From Vibrio diazotrophicus (GTDB taxonomy: Bacteria; Pseudomonadota; Gammaproteobacteria; Enterobacterales; Vibrionaceae), in NCBI RefSeq assembly GCF_038452265.1, contig NZ_CP151842.1, positions 682,001 to 746,000 on the forward strand: a stretch of DNA of 64,000 nt. The letters run 5' to 3'. The notes under the pieces were generated by a model. The model ran no database searches. It was not told the origin of the DNA and saw nothing but the letters and a program-made list of their open reading frames with translations. This document shows, in pieces, positions 27,716-36,411 of this stretch. The translations under genes were made by a program, and so were the position numbers. Each line of letters begins with the position of its first letter. Position 1 is the first letter of the stretch.

Positions 27716-28447
27716 ATGTTAAGCAATGTTAAAGTGGTTTTAGTGGGAACCTCTCATTCAGGCAATATCGGCTCTGCAGCACGTGCTATGAAAGTCATGG
27801 GTCTCAGCGAAATGGTCTTGGTTGATCCTCAGTGTGAGGTAGATGCTCAAGCTGTTGCATTAGCCGCTGGCGCAAGCGAAATCGCACTCAATGCTCGAAT
27901 TGTTAATAGTTTAGAAGAAGCTGTAGAAGACTGTGGTTTAGTCGTTGGTTCTAGCGCTCGTTCAAGAACGCTTGAATGGCCAATGCTTGATCCTCGCGAA
28001 TGCGGTGAGAAGTTTGCTATTGAAGGGCAAAAACATCCGGTTGCTTTGGTCTTTGGACGTGAACGTACAGGGCTAACCAATGAAGAACTGCAAACTTGCC
28101 ATTACCACGTCTGCATCCCTGCAAATCCTGACTACAGCTCTCTAAATTTAGCCATGGCGGTTCAAACAATATGTTATGAAATCCGCGTTGCGCATTTAAA
28201 TCAGGTTCAATCTCAATACGCGCCTCAAGCTGAAGAGGAATACCCTCGTCATAAAGAACTGGAAATGTTCTATGAACACCTTGAAAAAGTAATGATTGAA
28301 ACCCAGTTCATCTCAGAGGCACAACCGGGCCAAGTGATGAACAAACTTCGTCGCCTTTTTAATCGTGCGCGTCCAGAAGCTCAAGAACTCAACATCTTAC
28401 GTGGCGTTCTTACTGCTGTTGGAAAAAGTCTAGATAATAAAGAATAA
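27716..28447 (+). CDS. trmJ: tRNA (cytidine/uridine-2'-O)-methyltransferase TrmJ
   Basis: SPOUT-family enzyme that methylates the ribose at position 32 of several tRNAs. The 243 residues show the knotted SAM-binding core with LVGTSHSGNIGSAARAMK at the N-terminus, VALVFGRERTGLTNEEL and PANPDYSSLNLAMAVQ. It lies between suhB (divergent) and iscR, the same order as in E. coli. Confidence 0.96.
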   Translation: MLSNVKVVLVGTSHSGNIGSAARAMKVMGLSEMVLVDPQCEVDAQAVALAAGASEIALNARIVNSLEEAVEDCGLVVGSSARSRTLEWPMLDPRECGEKFAIEGQKHPVALVFGRERTGLTNEELQTCHYHVCIPANPDYSSLNLAMAVQTICYEIRVAHLNQVQSQYAPQAEEEYPRHKELEMFYEHLEKVMIETQFISEAQPGQVMNKLRRLFNRARPEAQELNILRGVLTAVGKSLDNKE

Positions 28448-28468
28448 CCATTTTTAGTTAATGGTTAA

Positions 28469-28493
28469 ATACCTGACTATTTTAGTCAAATAA
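28469..28493 (+). promoter_or_regulatory. IscR type 1 box (upstream copy)
   Basis: A 25-bp site beginning ATACCTGACTATTTTAGTCA fits the type 1 IscR motif (ATASYYGACTRWWWYAGTC...). It abuts a second copy and lies 68 bp before iscR. In the holo form IscR represses its own operon at such sites. Confidence 0.85.
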
Positions 28494-28518
28494 ATACTTG
28501 ACCATATTAGTCAGGTAT
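28494..28518 (+). promoter_or_regulatory. IscR type 1 box (downstream copy)
   Basis: A 25-bp site beginning ATACTTGACCATATTAGTCA and ending GGTAT is close to a perfect type 1 box. It directly follows the first copy, so the two are exactly one site-length (25 bp) apart. A -35-like TTGACC is embedded at 28498-28503, which places repressor over the promoter. Confidence 0.88.
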
Positions 28519-28560
28519 GTGAAACTTCTAACCACATAATCAATGTGGATACGGTGTGAT

Positions 28561-29082
28561 ATGAGACTTACATCTAAAGGAAGATATGCGGTAACAGCCA
28601 TGTTAGATGTGGCTCTGCATTCGCAACAAAGCCCAGTACCATTGGCAGATATTTCTGAACGCCAAGGCATCTCGCTTTCATATTTAGAGCAACTGTTTTC
28701 GAAATTACGTAAAGCAGGTTTAGTTGCTAGCGTTCGTGGTCCGGGCGGTGGTTATCGCTTAGGTATGAATGGCCACTCGATTTCAATTGGTACAGTGATT
28801 GCCGCAGTTGATGAATCCGTTGATGCAACTAAGTGTCACGGAAAAGGTGATTGCCAAGGTGGTACTCGCTGCTTAACACATACACTGTGGCGCGACCTAA
28901 GCTCTCGCATCAGTGACTTCCTTAACAACATCACTCTGGGTGAGCTGATGGTTGATAATGAAGTGCTAGAAATTTCAGATCGCCAAGATATCGATCTTGC
29001 GGTTAACCACGGGATTGCACACAAAAATTCGAACACAGTCACCATTGGTGCGGCACCCGTAGGTATTAATGTTCGTTCTTAA
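28561..29082 (+). CDS. iscR: Fe-S cluster-sensing transcriptional regulator IscR
   Basis: Rrf2-family regulator that adjusts Fe-S biogenesis to demand. It is 173 residues from the ATG at 28561; the frame extends six codons up, but family members start MRLTSKGRYAV. The N-terminal winged helix (1-70) is followed by the [2Fe-2S] ligands C92, C98, C104 and H107 (KCHGKGDCQGG, RCLTH), the same numbering as in E. coli. Tandem type 1 boxes upstream indicate autorepression. Confidence 0.98.
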   Translation: MRLTSKGRYAVTAMLDVALHSQQSPVPLADISERQGISLSYLEQLFSKLRKAGLVASVRGPGGGYRLGMNGHSISIGTVIAAVDESVDATKCHGKGDCQGGTRCLTHTLWRDLSSRISDFLNNITLGELMVDNEVLEISDRQDIDLAVNHGIAHKNSNTVTIGAAPVGINVRS

Positions 29083-29113
29083 GAACGACGTTTACATTGC
29101 ATTGGAGTAGAAA

Positions 29114-30328
29114 ATGAAACTGCCTATTTATTTAGACTATTCAGCAACTTGCCCAGTTGATCCACGTGTTGCTGAAAAGATGGTTCAGTACATGACGATG
29201 GATGGTACTTTCGGTAACCCTGCATCTCGTTCTCATCGTTATGGCTGGCAGGCAGAAGAAGCTGTTGATACTGCTCGTGAGCAAATTGCAGAACTATTGA
29301 ATGCTGACCCTCGTGAAATTATCTTCACTTCAGGCGCAACAGAGTCTAACAACCTAGCGATTAAAGGTGTTGCACACTTTTATCAAAAACAAGGTAAACA
29401 CATCATTACCTGTAAAACTGAGCACAAAGCTGTACTGGACACTACTCGTCAGTTAGAGCGTGAAGGTTTTGAAGTGACTTATCTTGAGCCAGAAGCAAAT
29501 GGCCTCATTGATCTACATAAATTAGAAGCAGCAATGCGTGATGACACCATTCTTGTTTCTATCATGCATGTGAACAATGAAATCGGTGTTATTCAAGATA
29601 TCACTGCTATTGGCGAACTGTGTCGTTCACGTAAAATTGTTTTCCATGTAGACGCAGCGCAATCAGCAGGCAAATTGCCAATCGACGTTCAAGAGATGAA
29701 AGTTGACCTTATCTCTATGTCGGCGCACAAAATTTACGGTCCTAAAGGTATTGGTGCTTTATACGTACGTCGTAAACCACGTATTCGTCTTGAAGCGCAA
29801 ATGCACGGTGGCGGCCACGAGCGTGGTTTCCGCTCAGGAACACTTCCAACTCACCAAATCGTGGGTATGGGTGAAGCATTCCGAATTGCAAAAGAAGAGA
29901 TGCAACAAGATTTCGACCACGCTAAAAAACTGCGTGATCGTCTACTAGCTGGCATCAAAGATATGGAAGCAGTTTCGATCAACGGTGACCTAGAACAGCG
30001 TTTACCGAACAACCTAAACGTGAGCTTTGCTTTCGTTGAAGGTGAATCACTGCTTATGTCTCTGAAAGACCTTGCGGTATCTTCAGGCAGTGCATGTACA
30101 TCAGCAAGCCTTGAACCATCGTACGTACTACGTGCTCTTGGTCTTAATGATGAATTGGCTCACAGCTCAATTCGTTTCTCATTCGGTCGTTTTACGACAG
30201 AAGAAGACATTGATTATGCGATTGAATTGATTCGTGTAGCTGTCAACAAATTACGCGACATGTCGCCACTATGGGATATGTACAAGGAAGGGGTAGATTT
30301 GAACACCGTTGAGTGGGCTCATCATTAA
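29114..30328 (+). CDS. iscS: Cysteine desulfurase IscS
   Basis: PLP enzyme that takes sulfur from cysteine for Fe-S clusters and tRNA thiolation. It is 404 residues, identical in length to E. coli IscS. The PLP lysine lies in SAHKIYGPKG and the mobile-loop cysteine in SSGSACTSASLEPS. GGAG lies 8 bp before the ATG. It is 31 bp after iscR and 36 bp before iscU. Confidence 0.99.
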   Translation: MKLPIYLDYSATCPVDPRVAEKMVQYMTMDGTFGNPASRSHRYGWQAEEAVDTAREQIAELLNADPREIIFTSGATESNNLAIKGVAHFYQKQGKHIITCKTEHKAVLDTTRQLEREGFEVTYLEPEANGLIDLHKLEAAMRDDTILVSIMHVNNEIGVIQDITAIGELCRSRKIVFHVDAAQSAGKLPIDVQEMKVDLISMSAHKIYGPKGIGALYVRRKPRIRLEAQMHGGGHERGFRSGTLPTHQIVGMGEAFRIAKEEMQQDFDHAKKLRDRLLAGIKDMEAVSINGDLEQRLPNNLNVSFAFVEGESLLMSLKDLAVSSGSACTSASLEPSYVLRALGLNDELAHSSIRFSFGRFTTEEDIDYAIELIRVAVNKLRDMSPLWDMYKEGVDLNTVEWAHH

Positions 30329-30364
30329 TCTTTCCAGCGACTTAGAGGATTCGAGGTAACTATC

Positions 30365-30748
30365 ATGGCATATAGTGAAAAAGTAATTGATCATTACGAG
30401 AACCCACGTAACGTAGGTTCGTTTGACAAGGAAGATCCATCAGTAGGTAGCGGCATGGTTGGTGCACCTGCATGTGGTGACGTAATGCGTCTACAAATTA
30501 AAGTATCTCCTGAAGGCATCATTGAAGATGCAAAATTCAAGACTTACGGATGTGGTAGCGCAATCGCATCAAGCTCGCTTGTAACTGAATGGGTTAAAGG
30601 TAAATCAATTGACGAAGCAGCAGCGATCAAAAACGCTGAAATTGCGGAAGAACTAGAGCTACCACCAGTGAAAGTTCACTGCTCAATCTTGGCAGAAGAT
30701 GCAATCAAAGCCGCTGTTGCGGATTACAAGAAAAAACATCAAGAATAA
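30365..30748 (+). CDS. iscU: Fe-S cluster scaffold IscU
   Basis: Scaffold on which the [2Fe-2S] cluster is built. It has 127 residues and three ligand cysteines, in GAPACGDVM, TYGCGSAI and KVHCSILAED. The LPPVK motif recognised by the HscA chaperone is intact directly before the last of these. It sits in the standard isc order. Confidence 0.99.
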   Translation: MAYSEKVIDHYENPRNVGSFDKEDPSVGSGMVGAPACGDVMRLQIKVSPEGIIEDAKFKTYGCGSAIASSSLVTEWVKGKSIDEAAAIKNAEIAEELELPPVKVHCSILAEDAIKAAVADYKKKHQE

Positions 30749-30814
30749 TAAATGATTGGGGAGTAACCCTTTGTTACTCCCACTTTAATTAACAGAAGAC
30801 CCAAAGGTAGCAGT

Positions 30815-31138
30815 ATGGCCATTACTCTAACTGAATCAGCAGCACACCGAGTTAAAACCTTTTTGGATAACCGAGGAAAAGGTATCGGCTTACGTTTAGG
30901 CGTAAGAACGACTGGGTGTTCAGGTATGGCATACGTACTAGAATTCGTTGATGATCTTGAAGACGGTGACCAAGTCTTCGAAGATAACGGTGTGAAAGTT
31001 ATCATTGATGCGAAAAGCTTGGTTTACTTAGACGGCACAGAGCTGGACTACAAAAAAGAAGGCTTGAATGAAGGCTTTGAATTCAACAACCCAAATGTCA
31101 AAGGCGAATGTGGTTGTGGTGAAAGCTTCAACGTCTAA
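30815..31138 (+). CDS. iscA: Iron-sulfur assembly protein IscA
   Basis: A-type carrier that delivers clusters to [4Fe-4S] targets. It has 107 residues and three conserved cysteines, in TTGCSGMAY and GECGCGESF. It lies between iscU and hscB. Confidence 0.98.
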   Translation: MAITLTESAAHRVKTFLDNRGKGIGLRLGVRTTGCSGMAYVLEFVDDLEDGDQVFEDNGVKVIIDAKSLVYLDGTELDYKKEGLNEGFEFNNPNVKGECGCGESFNV

Positions 31139-31202
31139 GAGTTCTCTGAATTTAGGGTGAGCAAACGTTCATCCTAAATCGAATTAAAGGACCGATATCT
31201 AC

Positions 31203-31718
31203 ATGAATTATTTCGAATTATTTGGGCTACCAACTCAGTTTCAACTGGATGGTAGCCTTCTTTCTTCTCAGTTCCGTGAGTTGCAAAAGCGTTTTCATCC
31301 AGATAACTTTGCCACGGCTTCTGAGCGTGATCGACTGATGTCGGTACAAAAAACGGCAGAGATTAACGATGCCAATCAAATTTTAAAAAGCCCAATCTCT
31401 CGCGCAGAATACCTGCTGTCACTTAACGGCGTTGAACTCCGAGGTGAGCAGCAAACTCTTCAAGATCCAATGTTCCTGATGGAACAGATGGAACTGCGTG
31501 AAGAACTAGAAGCAATTACCGACAGCTCTGATGCGGAAAGTGCGCTGTTCGACTTTGATAGTAAAGTCGAGAAAATGTATAAACAGCACTTAATTCAAGT
31601 AGAGCAAGAGCTAAACAGTGAGCAGTGGAATACCGCAGCAGACACTGTTCGTAAGCTCAAATTTATTGCCAAATTAAAAAATGAAATAGAACGAGTCGAA
31701 GACAAACTCCTCGGCTAA
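31203..31718 (+). CDS. hscB: Fe-S co-chaperone HscB
   Basis: J-domain protein that brings IscU to HscA and stimulates its ATPase. 171 residues: N-terminal J domain with the HPD motif (RFHPDNFATAS, about 35-45), then the helical IscU-binding domain. It precedes hscA by 21 bp. Confidence 0.98.
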   Translation: MNYFELFGLPTQFQLDGSLLSSQFRELQKRFHPDNFATASERDRLMSVQKTAEINDANQILKSPISRAEYLLSLNGVELRGEQQTLQDPMFLMEQMELREELEAITDSSDAESALFDFDSKVEKMYKQHLIQVEQELNSEQWNTAADTVRKLKFIAKLKNEIERVEDKLLG

Positions 31719-31739
31719 TTCTAAAAAAAGGACCCATAG

Positions 31740-33593
31740 ATGGCATTACTTCAAATTGCAGAACCGGGTCAAAGTTCTGCACCGCACCAGCATAAACTGG
31801 CTGCAGGCATTGATTTAGGAACCACCAACTCGTTAGTGGCTTCAGTGAGAAGCGGCACGGCAACCACTTTAGTTGATGAGCAAGGACGAAGCATCCTGCC
31901 TTCCGTTGTGTCTTATTCCCAAGAAGAAAAAGTGGTCGGCTATGACGCTCATGACAACGCGCAAGCTGATCCTGCTAATACCATTATTTCGGTAAAGAGA
32001 CTTGTTGGTCGTTCATTAACTGATATTCAGTCTCGTTACCCAAATCTGCCGTATCAATTTAAAGCCAGTGAAAACGGTTTGCCGATCATGCAAACATCTC
32101 ACGGTGACAAAAACCCGATTCAAGTGTCTGCAGACATTTTGAGAACGCTAGGCCAAAGAGCTGAAAACACATTAGGCGGCGAATTGGCAGGCGTGGTTAT
32201 CACTGTTCCTGCTTACTTTGATGATGCTCAACGAGTCGCAACCAAAGATGCAGCGGCTCTTGCCGGATTACACGTATTACGTCTACTCAATGAACCAACG
32301 GCCGCAGCCATTGCTTACGGTCTGGATTCCGCTCAGGAAGGTGTGATTGCGGTTTATGACTTAGGTGGCGGTACGTTCGATATTTCTATTTTACGTCTGT
32401 CAAAAGGCGTATTTGAAGTGCTCGCAACAGGTGGTGATTCAGCATTGGGCGGCGACGATTTCGACCATCTGATAGCCGAATACCTGCAACAGCAAATGGG
32501 TATTGAAGGCCAGTTAAGTTCAAGCAAACACCGTGAGCTATTAAACGCAGCAACGGCTGCGAAAATTGCACTGTCAGATAACGACCAAGTCGACGTTAAT
32601 GTCCTTGATTGGTCTGGCGTGCTAACCAAACAACAATTCAATGAACTGATCCAGCCACTAGTGAAAAAGACGCTAATGTCTTGTCGCCGCGCGCTGAAAG
32701 ACGCGCAGATTTCGGCAGATGAAGTATTGGAAGTGGTCATGGTTGGTGGCTCCACTCGTACTCCATACGTGCGTGAGCAAGTGGGTGAGTTCTTTGGGCG
32801 TACACCTTTAACCAGTATCAACCCTGATGAAGTGGTGGCTATTGGTGCTGCGATTCAAGCAGATGTTCTGGCTGGCAATAAGCCTGATTCTGAAATGCTA
32901 TTGTTGGATGTGATTCCGCTGTCTCTGGGTATTGAAACCATGGGTGGCCTAGTGGAAAAAATTATTCCACGTAACACCACGATCCCTGTGGCAAGAGCAC
33001 AAGAGTTCACCACCTTCAAAGATGGTCAAACAGCGATGAGTGTCCACGTTGTTCAGGGTGAGCGTGAATTAGTGGATGACTGTCGTTCACTGGCGCGTTT
33101 TTCACTCAAAGGTATTCCGCCAATGGCCGCTGGTGCTGCACATGTTCGCGTGACTTACCAAGTAGATGCGGATGGTCTGCTATCCGTAACCGCAATGGAA
33201 AAGAGCACTGGCGTCCAAGCCGAAATTCAGGTTAAACCGTCTTACGGTTTAAGCGATGATGAAGTTGCTCAAATGCTGCGTGATTCTATGGCTTATGCTA
33301 AAGAAGACATGCAAGCAAGAGCCTTGATGGAACAGCGTGTTGAAGCTGATCGTGTCATCGAAGGTCTGATTGCAGCAATGCAGGCAGATGGTGACGAATT
33401 ACTGGGCCAAGATGAGCGCCAGCTTTTAGTTAATGCTATTGAATCACTGATCGAATTACGCAACGGTGATGATGCAGATGCTATTGAGCAAGGAATAAAA
33501 GATACCGATAAAGCGAGCCAAGATTTTGCGTCGCGCCGTATGGATAAATCTATTCGTGCCGCATTGGCTGGTCATTCAGTTGACGAGATTTAA
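31740..33593 (+). CDS. hscA: Fe-S assembly chaperone HscA
   Basis: Specialised Hsp70 that helps release clusters from IscU. 617 residues: ATPase domain with AAGIDLGTTNSLVAS, YDLGGGTFDISIL and VMVGGSTRTPYVREQV, then the substrate-binding domain and a C-terminal lid. It lies between hscB and fdx in the isc operon. Confidence 0.99.
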   Translation: MALLQIAEPGQSSAPHQHKLAAGIDLGTTNSLVASVRSGTATTLVDEQGRSILPSVVSYSQEEKVVGYDAHDNAQADPANTIISVKRLVGRSLTDIQSRYPNLPYQFKASENGLPIMQTSHGDKNPIQVSADILRTLGQRAENTLGGELAGVVITVPAYFDDAQRVATKDAAALAGLHVLRLLNEPTAAAIAYGLDSAQEGVIAVYDLGGGTFDISILRLSKGVFEVLATGGDSALGGDDFDHLIAEYLQQQMGIEGQLSSSKHRELLNAATAAKIALSDNDQVDVNVLDWSGVLTKQQFNELIQPLVKKTLMSCRRALKDAQISADEVLEVVMVGGSTRTPYVREQVGEFFGRTPLTSINPDEVVAIGAAIQADVLAGNKPDSEMLLLDVIPLSLGIETMGGLVEKIIPRNTTIPVARAQEFTTFKDGQTAMSVHVVQGERELVDDCRSLARFSLKGIPPMAAGAAHVRVTYQVDADGLLSVTAMEKSTGVQAEIQVKPSYGLSDDEVAQMLRDSMAYAKEDMQARALMEQRVEADRVIEGLIAAMQADGDELLGQDERQLLVNAIESLIELRNGDDADAIEQGIKDTDKASQDFASRRMDKSIRAALAGHSVDEI

Positions 33594-33607
33594 AGAGAAG
33601 ACAAAAA

Positions 33608-33946
33608 ATGCCTAAGATTATTGTTTTACCCCATGAAACACTTTGCCCGGAAGGTGCGGTATTAGAAGCGCAACCTGGCGAAACGATTCTTGATGTGGCG
33701 TTGAAAAACGGTATCGGAATTGAGCATGCGTGTGAGAAATCCTGTGCATGTACCACTTGTCACTGCATTGTCCGTGAAGGTTTTGACTCGCTAGAAGAGA
33801 GTGATGAACTCGAAGATGACATGCTAGATAAAGCATGGGGCTTAGAGCCTGAATCTCGTTTGAGCTGTCAGGCAAAAGTCGCGGATGAAGATTTGGTTGT
33901 TGAAATTCCAAAATACACTTTGAATCACGCATCTGAAGATCACTAA
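33608..33946 (+). CDS. fdx: [2Fe-2S] ferredoxin, Isc type
   Basis: Electron donor for cluster assembly. It has 112 residues, with cluster ligands in HACEKSCACTTCHCIV and the distal LSCQAK. It follows hscA by 14 bp. Confidence 0.98.
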   Translation: MPKIIVLPHETLCPEGAVLEAQPGETILDVALKNGIGIEHACEKSCACTTCHCIVREGFDSLEESDELEDDMLDKAWGLEPESRLSCQAKVADEDLVVEIPKYTLNHASEDH

Positions 33947-33997
33947 TTATCACTTCGGCTTGATTCAAGCCTGAGTATATGACACTGGAATAACATT

Positions 33998-34192
33998 ATG
34001 AAATGGACAGATTCACGCGATATCGCGATTGAACTTTGCGAAAAGTATCCTGATATTGAACCGCAAAACGTACGTTTTACTGATTTACATCAGTGGATAT
34101 TGGACCTTGAAGATTTTGACGATGAGCCTAATCACTCGAACGAAAAAATCCTTGAAGCGATCATTATGTGCTGGATGGATGAGCGCGATTAA
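33998..34192 (+). CDS. iscX: Isc-associated protein IscX
   Basis: A 64-residue acidic protein that binds IscS and modulates desulfurase activity. It has the conserved MKWTDSRDIAIELCEKYPD start and WILDLEDFDD motif. Last gene of the isc operon; a terminator follows. Confidence 0.97.
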   Translation: MKWTDSRDIAIELCEKYPDIEPQNVRFTDLHQWILDLEDFDDEPNHSNEKILEAIIMCWMDERD

Positions 34193-34230
34193 ATTCGCTA
34201 ACCTAGCCTCGCTAAGTTAACAGTTTTAAT

Positions 34231-34260
34231 AAAAAAGCGGGCCTAGTTGCCCGTTTTTTT
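34231..34260 (+). terminator. Terminator of isc operon
   Basis: A CGGGC / GCCCG stem is flanked by an A run and followed by eight T residues. Confidence 0.85.
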
Positions 34261-34355
34261 ATCAAGTTGATATTTTTAACTGACAAAATGCTAACATCCC
34301 CGAGTTATTAAAGAGATGTGGCGAAGAGACGCCATTACTAAGACAAGGAGAAACC

Positions 34356-35648
34356 ATGTCTACACAAATGTCTGTATTTATTAGCCTGGAAGCTGCCCAG
34401 CCTCAGTGGGGAGAAAAGGCGTTATTATCATTTTCTGAGCAAGGAACAACGATTCACCTTACTCAATCTCACGATTTAGGTGCGATTCAACGCGCTGCTC
34501 GTAAACTGGATACTCAAGGTTTGCGTTCTGTATCTCTAGAAGGCGAAGGTTGGGATCTCGAATCTATTTGGGCTTTCTATCAAGGCTACCGTGAAGCGAA
34601 GAAGAGAAACACGGTTGAGTGGAAACCGCTAGAGCAAGAAGCACAAGCAGAACTAGAAGCTCGTATTAAAACCACAGATTGGGTTCGCGACATTATTAAC
34701 AAGAGTGCCGAAGAAGTGGCACCTCGTCAGCTTGCGACTATGGCGGCTGAGTTCGTGAAATCTCTGGCTCCTGAACAAGTTTCTTACCGTATCGTAAAAG
34801 ACAAAGATCTTTTAGCTGAAGGTTGGGAAGGCATTTTCGCCGTTGGTCGTGGTTCAGATCGCACCTCAGCAATGCTACAACTCGACTTCAACCCAACAGG
34901 AAAAGAAGACGCACCCGTGTTCGCATGTTTAGTTGGTAAAGGTATTACTTTCGATTCCGGTGGTTACAGCCTAAAAGCATCTGGCATGATGTCTGCGATG
35001 AAAGCAGATATGGGCGGTGCAGGCATGATTACTGGTGCGCTGGCACTTTCAATTCTTCGCGGTTTAAATAAGCGCGTGAAATTGATTCTATGCTGTGCTG
35101 AAAACATGGTTTCAGGTCGTGCTCTTAAGCTGGGTGATATCATCACTTACAAGAACGGTAAAACAGTAGAAATCATGAATACTGACGCGGAAGGCCGCTT
35201 GGTATTGGCTGACGGTCTGATGTTCGCCAGTGAGCAAAAACCTGAGCTGATTATTGACTGCGCAACGCTAACTGGCGCAGCAAAAAATGCATTAGGCAAT
35301 GATTTCCATGCGCTGATGAGCTTTGATGACGAGTTGTCACACCAAGCTCTGACAGCGGCTAAAGAAGAACATGAAGGTCTATGGCCACTTCCGCTGATGG
35401 ATTTCCATCGTGAAATGCTGCCTTCACCTTTCGCTGATCTATCTAACATTAGCTCTGGTGATTACTCGCCGGGCGCAAGTACTGCGGCTGCATTCTTGTC
35501 TTACTTCGTTGAAGACCACAAGAAAGGCTGGCTACACTTTGACTGTGCGGGTACTTACCGTAAGTCTCCAAGTGATAAATGGGCTGCAGGTGCAACGGGC
35601 ATGGGCGTAAGAACCATCTCTCGCGTACTAATGGATCAAGCTAAGTAA
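34356..35648 (+). CDS. pepB: Aminopeptidase B (M17 family)
   Basis: Cytoplasmic leucyl-aminopeptidase-type peptidase with two metal ions. 430 residues. Active-site segments are GKGITFDSGGYSLK (metal and lysine) and NTDAEGRLVLADGL. An AAGGAG ribosome site precedes the ATG. It follows the isc operon, as in E. coli. Confidence 0.96.
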   Translation: MSTQMSVFISLEAAQPQWGEKALLSFSEQGTTIHLTQSHDLGAIQRAARKLDTQGLRSVSLEGEGWDLESIWAFYQGYREAKKRNTVEWKPLEQEAQAELEARIKTTDWVRDIINKSAEEVAPRQLATMAAEFVKSLAPEQVSYRIVKDKDLLAEGWEGIFAVGRGSDRTSAMLQLDFNPTGKEDAPVFACLVGKGITFDSGGYSLKASGMMSAMKADMGGAGMITGALALSILRGLNKRVKLILCCAENMVSGRALKLGDIITYKNGKTVEIMNTDAEGRLVLADGLMFASEQKPELIIDCATLTGAAKNALGNDFHALMSFDDELSHQALTAAKEEHEGLWPLPLMDFHREMLPSPFADLSNISSGDYSPGASTAAAFLSYFVEDHKKGWLHFDCAGTYRKSPSDKWAAGATGMGVRTISRVLMDQAK

Positions 35649-35660
35649 TCGAAGTAATTA

Positions 35661-35685
35661 AAGGTGGCCTAAGAGCCGCCTTTTT
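35661..35685 (+). terminator. Terminator of pepB
   Basis: The stem AAGGTGGC / GCCGCCTT (one G-T pair) has a CTAAGA loop and is followed by T residues. Confidence 0.75.
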
Positions 35686-35720
35686 AAAATAAAACGACAA
35701 GTAAAGTAAAAGGACATCTT

Positions 35721-36161
35721 ATGGCCCTAGAAAGAACATTTTCTATCATTAAGCCTGACGCCGTGGAACGTGATCTAATCGGTGAGATTTATCATCGTAT
35801 TGAAAAGGCTGGACTACGCATTATCGCAGCGAAAATGCTTCGTCTGACTGATGAACAAGCAAGCGGCTTTTACGCGGAACACGAAGGAAAGCCATTCTTT
35901 GAACCGCTAAAAGAGTTTATGACTTCTGGCCCAATTATGGTTCAAGTTCTTGAAGGTGAAGATGCAATTACGCGTTACCGTGAGCTGATGGGCAAGACTA
36001 ATCCTGAAGAAGCTGCATGTGGCACTATCCGTGCTGACTATGCACTCAGCATGCGTCATAACTCAGTACACGGCAGTGATAGCCCTGAGTCTGCTGCACG
36101 CGAGATTGAATTCTTTTTCCCTGAATCAGAAATCTGTCCTCGCTCAGAAGCTGTAGTTTAA
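35721..36161 (+). CDS. ndk: Nucleoside diphosphate kinase
   Basis: Balances nucleoside triphosphate pools through a phospho-histidine. It has 146 residues, with ERTFSIIKPDAV at the start and the catalytic histidine in RHNSVHGSDS. It is flanked by terminators on both sides, so it is probably its own unit. Confidence 0.98.
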   Translation: MALERTFSIIKPDAVERDLIGEIYHRIEKAGLRIIAAKMLRLTDEQASGFYAEHEGKPFFEPLKEFMTSGPIMVQVLEGEDAITRYRELMGKTNPEEAACGTIRADYALSMRHNSVHGSDSPESAAREIEFFFPESEICPRSEAVV

Positions 36162-36167
36162 TTTTAA

Positions 36168-36192
36168 GGAGCTCCCGAAAGGGAGCTTTTTT
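36168..36192 (+). terminator. Terminator of ndk
   Basis: The stem GCTCCC / GGGAGC closes a GAAA tetraloop and is followed by six T residues. Confidence 0.9.
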
Positions 36193-36344
36193 GTACCCGC
36201 CAGATACTTCTCGCAACACTGAAATCTCTGTTTTTTAGCAACTTCACTTAGTACTCGAAGCCTGTTTGCTATTTTTTTAATTTGCTGTTTATTTTTTATT
36301 CAATGGCTTGTAAATACCCTAGTAAACTCATGGTATTGCAGCCC

Positions 36345-36373
36345 TTGTCGTTATTGCCTAAAGGCTGTACAAT
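36345..36373 (+). promoter_or_regulatory. Sigma-70 promoter of rlmN cluster
   Basis: TTGTCG (36345-36350) and TACAAT (36368-36373) are separated by exactly 17 bp and followed by GC-rich sequence. The -10 is 39 bp before the rlmN start. Confidence 0.7.
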
Positions 36374-36411
36374 TCGCGCCCTTAATTATAGTTCCATCTT
36401 TGAGAGGCTAC

